A stretch of 12,056 nt of DNA, taken from NCBI GenBank assembly GCA_902490055.1, contig CABUCP010000046.1, positions 1 to 12,056 on the forward strand, in the 5' to 3' direction. Below, piece after piece: positions 7,950-12,056 of the stretch. A program made the position numbers and the translations under genes. This DNA comes from an uncultured Klebsiella sp. GTDB taxonomy: Bacteria > Pseudomonadota > Gammaproteobacteria > Enterobacterales > Enterobacteriaceae. Under the pieces are notes generated by a model that worked only from the letters and a program-made list of their open reading frames with translations, ran no database searches and was not told the origin of the DNA. Position 1 is the first letter of the stretch. The number at the start of each line of letters is the position of its first letter.

Positions 7950-9290
7950 TTAGCGAACCATACAAGGACGTTTGTTATCAAAGGTCCAATTTGGGATTAA
8001 ATATTGCATCGCCATCGCGTCATCACGCGCGCCCAGGCCATGTTTCTTATATAGCTCATTTGCCTGCATCACGCGGTCCATATCCAGCTCAACGCCAAGA
8101 CCAGGCGTCGCCGGCACCTGTACCATCCCGCCTTTAATTTCGAACGGCTGTTTGGTCAGACGCTGGTTGCCTTCCTGCCAAATCCAGTGGGTATCGATAG
8201 CGGTGATTTTACCCGGCGCCGCCGCTGCCACGTGGGTAAACATCGCCAGCGAGACATCGAAGTGGTTGTTGGAGTGCGAGCCCCAGGTCAGGCCGAATTC
8301 GTGGCACATCTGCGCCACGCGCACCGATCCCTGCATGGTCCAGAAGTGCGGATCCGCCAGCGGAATATCCACCGATTGCAGCGAAAGAGTATGGCCCATC
8401 TGACGCCAGTCGGTGGCGATCATATTGGTTGCGGTCGGCAATCCGGTCGCGCGACGGAACTCCGCCATCACTTCACGCCCGGAGAAGCCCTGCTCGGCGC
8501 CGCACGGATCTTCAGCATAAGCCAGCACGCCTTTCAGCTGCTTACCAATCTGAATGGCTTCATCAAGCAGCCAGGCGCCGTTCGGGTCGAGGGTCACGCG
8601 CGCGTTCGGGAAGCGTTTCGCCAGCGCGCTAATCGCCTCGGCCTCTTCGAAACCAGCCAGTACGCCGCCCTTCAGTTTAAAGTCATTGAAACCATATTTT
8701 TCGTACGCGGCCTCCGCCAGGCGAACCACCGCGTCCGGCGTCATCGCCTCTTCATGGCGGATTCGGTACCAGTCGCACTGTTCATCCGCCTGGCTCTGAT
8801 AGGCCAGCGGCGTGGCGTGACGGTTGCCGACAAAGAACAGGTAGCCCAGCATTTCGACTTCGCTGCGCTGCTGACCGTCGCCAAGCAGAGACGCGACGTT
8901 TACGCCCAGATGCTGGCCCAGCAGGTCCAGCAGCGCCGCTTCAATCCCGGTCACCACATGGATGGTGGTGCGCAGGTCGAAGGTTTGCAGGCCGCGGCCG
9001 CCGGCATCGCGGTCGGCAAACTGGTTACGCACCGCGCCCAGCACGTTTTTGTACTCGCCGAGCGTTTTACCGACCACCAGCGCCGCCGCGTCTTCCAGAG
9101 TTTGGCGAATCTTTTCACCGCCGGGGATTTCGCCGACGCCGGTATGACCGGAGTTATCTTTGATGATAACGATATTACGGGTGAAGTACGGCGCGTGCGC
9201 GCCGCTCAGGTTCATCAGCATACTGTCATGGCCGGCAACCGGAATAACCTGCATAGCCGTAACGACTGGCGTTGAAGATGGTGTAGTCAT
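7950..9290 (-). CDS. gudD: D-glucarate dehydratase GudD
   Basis: Enolase-superfamily, Mg2+-dependent enzyme that dehydrates D-glucarate (and L-idarate) to 5-keto-4-deoxy-D-glucarate in the cytoplasm. At 446 residues it has the same length as E. coli GudD and follows it nearly throughout, including the end RPCMVR, which separates it from GudX. Catalytic and metal residues sit at the E. coli positions: K205 and K207 in FKLKGG, D235 and N237 in LDPNGAW, E260 and E266 in [11 protein letters not shown]289, D313 in LADPHFW, H339 and N341 in WGSHSNN. The active site appears intact. The start ATG is preceded by AAGGA (9298-9302) with a 7-base spacer. It lies 18 bp after gudX and is third in the gudP-gudX-gudD-kinase operon. 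In E. coli these genes are activated by CdaR in response to diacid sugars; no operator is visible at this gene. Confidence 0.97.
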   Translation of the reverse strand: MTTPSSTPVVTAMQVIPVAGHDSMLMNLSGAHAPYFTRNIVIIKDNSGHTGVGEIPGGEKIRQTLEDAAALVVGKTLGEYKNVLGAVRNQFADRDAGGRGLQTFDLRTTIHVVTGIEAALLDLLGQHLGVNVASLLGDGQQRSEVEMLGYLFFVGNRHATPLAYQSQADEQCDWYRIRHEEAMTPDAVVRLAEAAYEKYGFNDFKLKGGVLAGFEEAEAISALAKRFPNARVTLDPNGAWLLDEAIQIGKQLKGVLAYAEDPCGAEQGFSGREVMAEFRRATGLPTATNMIATDWRQMGHTLSLQSVDIPLADPHFWTMQGSVRVAQMCHEFGLTWGSHSNNHFDVSLAMFTHVAAAAPGKITAIDTHWIWQEGNQRLTKQPFEIKGGMVQVPATPGLGVELDMDRVMQANELYKKHGLGARDDAMAMQYLIPNWTFDNKRPCMVR

Positions 9291-9308
9291 AGCGTAATCC
9301 TTTTCTAA

Positions 9309-10649
9309 TTAGTGGCGGCCGAAAACGGGGCGTTTGCGGTCGAATGTCCAACCGGGAATCAGGTACTGCATCGGGCCCGCATCGTTGCGCGCGCCGCCCG
9401 GCAGCGCTTTATAAGCCTCATGGGCTTTATGCACCTGCTCCCAATCCAGCTCCACGCCGAGTCCCGGCGCATCTGGCACGGCGATTTTGCCGTTTACAAT
9501 CTGCAGCGGATTTTTCGTCAGACGCGAGTCGCCTTCCTGCCAAATCCAGTGGGTATCAATAGCGGTCGGATTCCCCGGCGCCGCGGCGCCAACGTGGGTA
9601 AACATCGCCAGCGAAATATCAAAGTGGTTATTCGAGTGGCAGCCCCAGGTGAGCCCCCAGTCATCACATAGCTGCGCTACCCGCACTGCCCCAGATAGCG
9701 TCCAGAAGTGCGGGTCCGCCAGCGGAATATCGACGGCGTTAAGCATCACCGCATGACCCATTTCTCGCCAGTTGGTGGCAATCATATTGGTCGCCACCGG
9801 CAGACCGGTGGCGCGGCGGAATTCAGCCATCACTTCCCGGCCAGAAAAACCCTGTTCCGCGCCGCACGGATCTTCGGCGTAGGTCAATACATCCTGCAGC
9901 CCGGTGCACAGTTCAATAGCTTCATCCAGCAGCCACGCGCCGTTAGGGTCAACGGTGATCCGCGCATCCGGGAAGCGTTTTTTCAGCGCGCGGGCGGTGT
10001 CGATTTCCTGCTCGCCGGGCAGCACGCCGCCCTTCAGCTTAAAGTCTTTAAAACCGTAGCGATCCTGCGCCGCCTCCGCCAGACGTACCACCGTGTCGCT
10101 GCACAGCGCCTGCTGGTGGCGCAGGCGATACCATTCGTGGTTGCCCGGCGTCTGTTCAAGATAGCCAAGGTCGGTTTTGGTCCGGTCGCCAATATAGAAC
10201 AAGTAGCCCAGCACGGTTACCGCATCACGCTGTTTACCCGGCCCCAGCAGTTCGCAGACCGGGACATTCAACACTTTACCGAGCAGGTCGAGCAGCGCGG
10301 CCTCCAGCGCCGCCACCGCATTGACCTTCAGTTCGAAGGTCCACGCCCCTTTGCCGAAGGTATCGAAATCCGCCGCCTGATTGCCTTTATGCACCTGCTG
10401 CACCACGCGGTTGAGGCGGGCGATCTCCTGCCCGACCACCTGCGGAATGGCATCTACCAGCGTCTGGTAGATAACTTCGCCGCCGGGCGCTTCGCCGACG
10501 CCGGTATTGCCGGCGTTATCGGTTAATACCACGATGTTGCGGGTAAACCAGGCGTTATGCGCGCCGCCGATATTCATCAGCATGCTGTCGTGCCCGGCCA
10601 CCGGAATCACCTTCATCTCAGTAACGATCGGGCTGGATTGGGTATTCAT
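9309..10649 (-). CDS. gudX: glucarate dehydratase-related protein GudX
   Basis: Paralogue of GudD in the mandelate-racemase/enolase superfamily; formerly ygcY. It has 446 residues, as in E. coli, and ends RPVFGRH, the GudX signature. The E. coli protein is reported to act on D-glucarate and L-idarate much less efficiently than GudD, so its true role is open. All the catalytic and metal residues of GudD have counterparts one position earlier: K204 and K206, D234 and N236, E259 and E265, N288, D312, H338 and N340. Differences from GudD lie mainly in the N-terminal capping domain (about 60-185), where specificity is set in this superfamily. Its ATG is only 2 bases past the gudP stop and its ribosome site, GGGA (10658-10661), lies inside the gudP end, so translation is probably coupled. 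gudD follows after 18 bp. Confidence 0.96.
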   Translation of the reverse strand: MNTQSSPIVTEMKVIPVAGHDSMLMNIGGAHNAWFTRNIVVLTDNAGNTGVGEAPGGEVIYQTLVDAIPQVVGQEIARLNRVVQQVHKGNQAADFDTFGKGAWTFELKVNAVAALEAALLDLLGKVLNVPVCELLGPGKQRDAVTVLGYLFYIGDRTKTDLGYLEQTPGNHEWYRLRHQQALCSDTVVRLAEAAQDRYGFKDFKLKGGVLPGEQEIDTARALKKRFPDARITVDPNGAWLLDEAIELCTGLQDVLTYAEDPCGAEQGFSGREVMAEFRRATGLPVATNMIATNWREMGHAVMLNAVDIPLADPHFWTLSGAVRVAQLCDDWGLTWGCHSNNHFDISLAMFTHVGAAAPGNPTAIDTHWIWQEGDSRLTKNPLQIVNGKIAVPDAPGLGVELDWEQVHKAHEAYKALPGGARNDAGPMQYLIPGWTFDRKRPVFGRH

Positions 10650-10651
10650 AA

Positions 10652-12004
10652 TTAACGTCCCGTAACAGGTTTAAGTTCGATACGTTTGATGTCGCCTACC
10701 AGCACCAGGTAGCTCAGTACCGCCACCAGGGCATGGATACCGACGTAAATCAGCGCGCCGTTGAAAGAACCGGTGGTGCCAACGATATAGCCGATGGCTA
10801 TGGGGGTCACGATGCCGGAAACATTACCGAACATGTTGAACAGACCGCCGGACAGGCCGCTAATCTCTTTCGGCGCGGTATCCGCCATCACCGCCCAGCC
10901 CAGCGCGCCAATGCCTTTACCGAAGAAGGCCATCGCCATAAAACCAATGATCATCCATTCCGCGTTGACGTAGTTGCACATCAACATGGTCATGGACAGC
11001 AACATACCCAGCACGATCGGCGTTTTACGCGCGATATTCAGCGAACCGGTACGGCGCATCAGCCAGTCGGAAATAACCCCGCCCAACACGCCGCCGACAA
11101 AACCGCACACCGCCGGAATAGAGGCAACAAAACCGGCTTTAAGAATCGACATGCCGCGCGCCTGTACCAGATAAACCGGGAACCAGGTAATGAAGAAGTA
11201 GGTCAGAGCGTTGATACAGTACTGGCCGATATAGATCCCGACCATCATGCGCGATCCAACCAACTGCTTGATCTGGCCCATTTTTACGCTGAACGGTACT
11301 TTCTGCGCACTGCTCTTTTGATCCATGTTGATCAGCGCGCCGCCTTCGGCGATATAGTCCAACTCTTTTTGGTTAACGCCCGGATGGTTGTTAGGATCGT
11401 GGATCACTTTCAGCCACACAAAGCTGATGATAATCCCCAGCCCGCCCATAAAGAAGAAGACGTGCGACCAGCCCACCTCATGGGTCAGCCACCCCATAAT
11501 TGGTGCGAAAATAACGGTGGCAAAGTACTGCGCGGAGTTAAAAATCGATACCGCCGTGCCCCTCTCCTGCGCCGGGAACCAGGCGGCAACGATACGGCTG
11601 TTGCCCGGGAATGATGGCGATTCGGCAAGACCGACGAGGAAACGCAGGGTGAACAGCGCGATGATAATGCCAAAACCGCTAAAGATATCCACGAAGCCCT
11701 GTAGCAGGGTGAAGATGGACCAGATGAAGATGGACCAGAAATAGACGCGTTTAGATCCGAAGCGGTCGAGCAGCCAGCCGCCCGGAATTTGGCCGATTAC
11801 ATAGGCCCATGAAAACGCGGAGAAGACGTAACCCATGCCAACAGGATCGAGGCCGATATCCTTGGCCATTTCAGAACCGGCGATCGACAGCGTCGCGCGG
11901 TCGCCATAGTTAAAGGATGTGACGATAAACAACATCACCACTATCCAATAGCGAGCATTGGTGCGCTTTTCAGCGGCGCTCGCTGCCTGACTTAATGAAC
12001 TCAT
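10652..12004 (-). CDS. gudP: D-glucarate/galactarate transporter GudP
   Basis: Major-facilitator-superfamily proton symporter of the anion:cation symporter family (which includes phthalate, galactonate and glucarate permeases); it imports D-glucarate and probably galactarate across the inner membrane. The 450 residues equal E. coli GudP in length and match it nearly throughout (MSSLSQAAS at the start, [10 protein letters not shown] at the end). Twelve hydrophobic segments are spread over the chain, with a cytoplasmic loop at about 200-245 between the two six-helix halves. The MFS motif between helices 2 and 3 is [12 protein letters not shown] (75-86), with a weaker copy [11 protein letters not shown] (308-318) in the second half. 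The charged residues D35 and R36 in helix 1 are typical of this family. The start ATG has AGGAG at 12012-12016 with a 7-base spacer. It is the first gene of the operon, so the main promoter lies at or beyond the right edge. Confidence 0.97.
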   Translation of the reverse strand: MSSLSQAASAAEKRTNARYWIVVMLFIVTSFNYGDRATLSIAGSEMAKDIGLDPVGMGYVFSAFSWAYVIGQIPGGWLLDRFGSKRVYFWSIFIWSIFTLLQGFVDIFSGFGIIIALFTLRFLVGLAESPSFPGNSRIVAAWFPAQERGTAVSIFNSAQYFATVIFAPIMGWLTHEVGWSHVFFFMGGLGIIISFVWLKVIHDPNNHPGVNQKELDYIAEGGALINMDQKSSAQKVPFSVKMGQIKQLVGSRMMVGIYIGQYCINALTYFFITWFPVYLVQARGMSILKAGFVASIPAVCGFVGGVLGGVISDWLMRRTGSLNIARKTPIVLGMLLSMTMLMCNYVNAEWMIIGFMAMAFFGKGIGALGWAVMADTAPKEISGLSGGLFNMFGNVSGIVTPIAIGYIVGTTGSFNGALIYVGIHALVAVLSYLVLVGDIKRIELKPVTGR

Positions 12005-12056
12005 TGTTGTACTCCTGAATCATAGCGTTTAGCTACGTTCATTCTGAACAGCACAA
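12005..12056 (-). promoter_or_regulatory. gudP leader with inverted repeats, partial
   Basis: The last 52 bases hold the gudP ribosome site (AGGAG, 12012-12016) and, on the operon strand, two small inverted repeats: TAGC-gttta-GCTA (12023-12035, plus-strand reading) and GTTCA-ttc-TGAAC (12037-12049). The second is a clean 13-base dyad 33 bases before the start codon. It could be half of an operator or a small leader hairpin. CdaR is the known activator of this operon in E. coli, but I cannot match this sequence to a CdaR site, and the promoter itself lies outside the window. Confidence 0.35.

Noticed and set aside
8187..9275. Long open frame (362 codons) on the plus strand opposite gudD.
   Set aside because: It lies wholly inside gudD, follows its codon positions in GC-rich DNA, has no recognisable domain, and the gudD protein is clearly the real product.
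369..10119. Six Chi octamers (GCTGGTGG or its complement) at 369, 916, 2837, 7036, 9074 and 10112.
   Set aside because: They were counted by eye, all lie in coding sequence, and point both ways. The density is only modestly above what I expect for this DNA.
9708..10526. Long plus-strand open frame opposite gudX; a similar one lies at 10733-11614 opposite gudP.
   Set aside because: Both are low-complexity, Arg/His/Gln-rich shadow translations of conserved genes with no supporting motifs. The similarity of the frames opposite gudX and gudD simply reflects the paralogy of those two genes.
1..12056. A novel defence, mobile or biosynthetic system.
   Set aside because: All seven genes are recognised core enterobacterial genes in a known order. 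I see no integrase, transposase, tRNA, attachment site or unexplained gap.

Overview
The window is a chromosomal core segment from a member of the Enterobacteriaceae. Every protein lines up nearly end to end with its Escherichia coli counterpart as I remember it. The GC-rich codon use, the REP-type palindromes between genes, and a glycerate kinase gene placed after gudD (an arrangement I associate with Salmonella and Klebsiella rather than E. coli K-12) suggest a Klebsiella, Raoultella or Enterobacter-like genome. I cannot fix the genus from the sequence alone.

Layout from left to right. Positions 1-153 hold REP-type repeats, including an exact 55-bp duplication whose second copy runs into the last codons of relA. 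relA (ppGpp synthetase I, minus strand) follows, then rlmD (23S rRNA m5U1939 methyltransferase, minus strand), which lies upstream of relA in transcription order. A 108-bp divergent intergenic region separates rlmD from barA (hybrid sensor kinase of the BarA-UvrY system, plus strand). A short REP cluster lies between the convergent ends of barA and the next operon. The right half is a minus-strand D-glucarate operon read from right to left: gudP (transporter), gudX (glucarate dehydratase-related protein), gudD (glucarate dehydratase) and a GlxK/GarK-type glycerate kinase.

The operon takes up D-glucarate (GudP) and dehydrates it to 5-keto-4-deoxy-D-glucarate (GudD, possibly GudX). After the aldolase and reductase steps, whose genes garL and garR are not in this window, it phosphorylates D-glycerate to 2-phosphoglycerate. 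The left half carries three regulatory or translation-linked core genes: the stringent response (relA), ribosome modification (rlmD) and carbon-storage regulation (barA).

I see no mobile element, CRISPR array, tRNA, rRNA or unknown gene cassette, and I do not think the window holds an undescribed system. The points worth a second look are fine-scale: the duplicated relA tail with its REP, palindromes within relA and barA coding sequence, a degenerate receiver-like domain in BarA, a perfect GC hairpin between gudD and the kinase gene, and an inverted repeat in the gudP leader. No intergenic stretch in the window reaches 300 bases.
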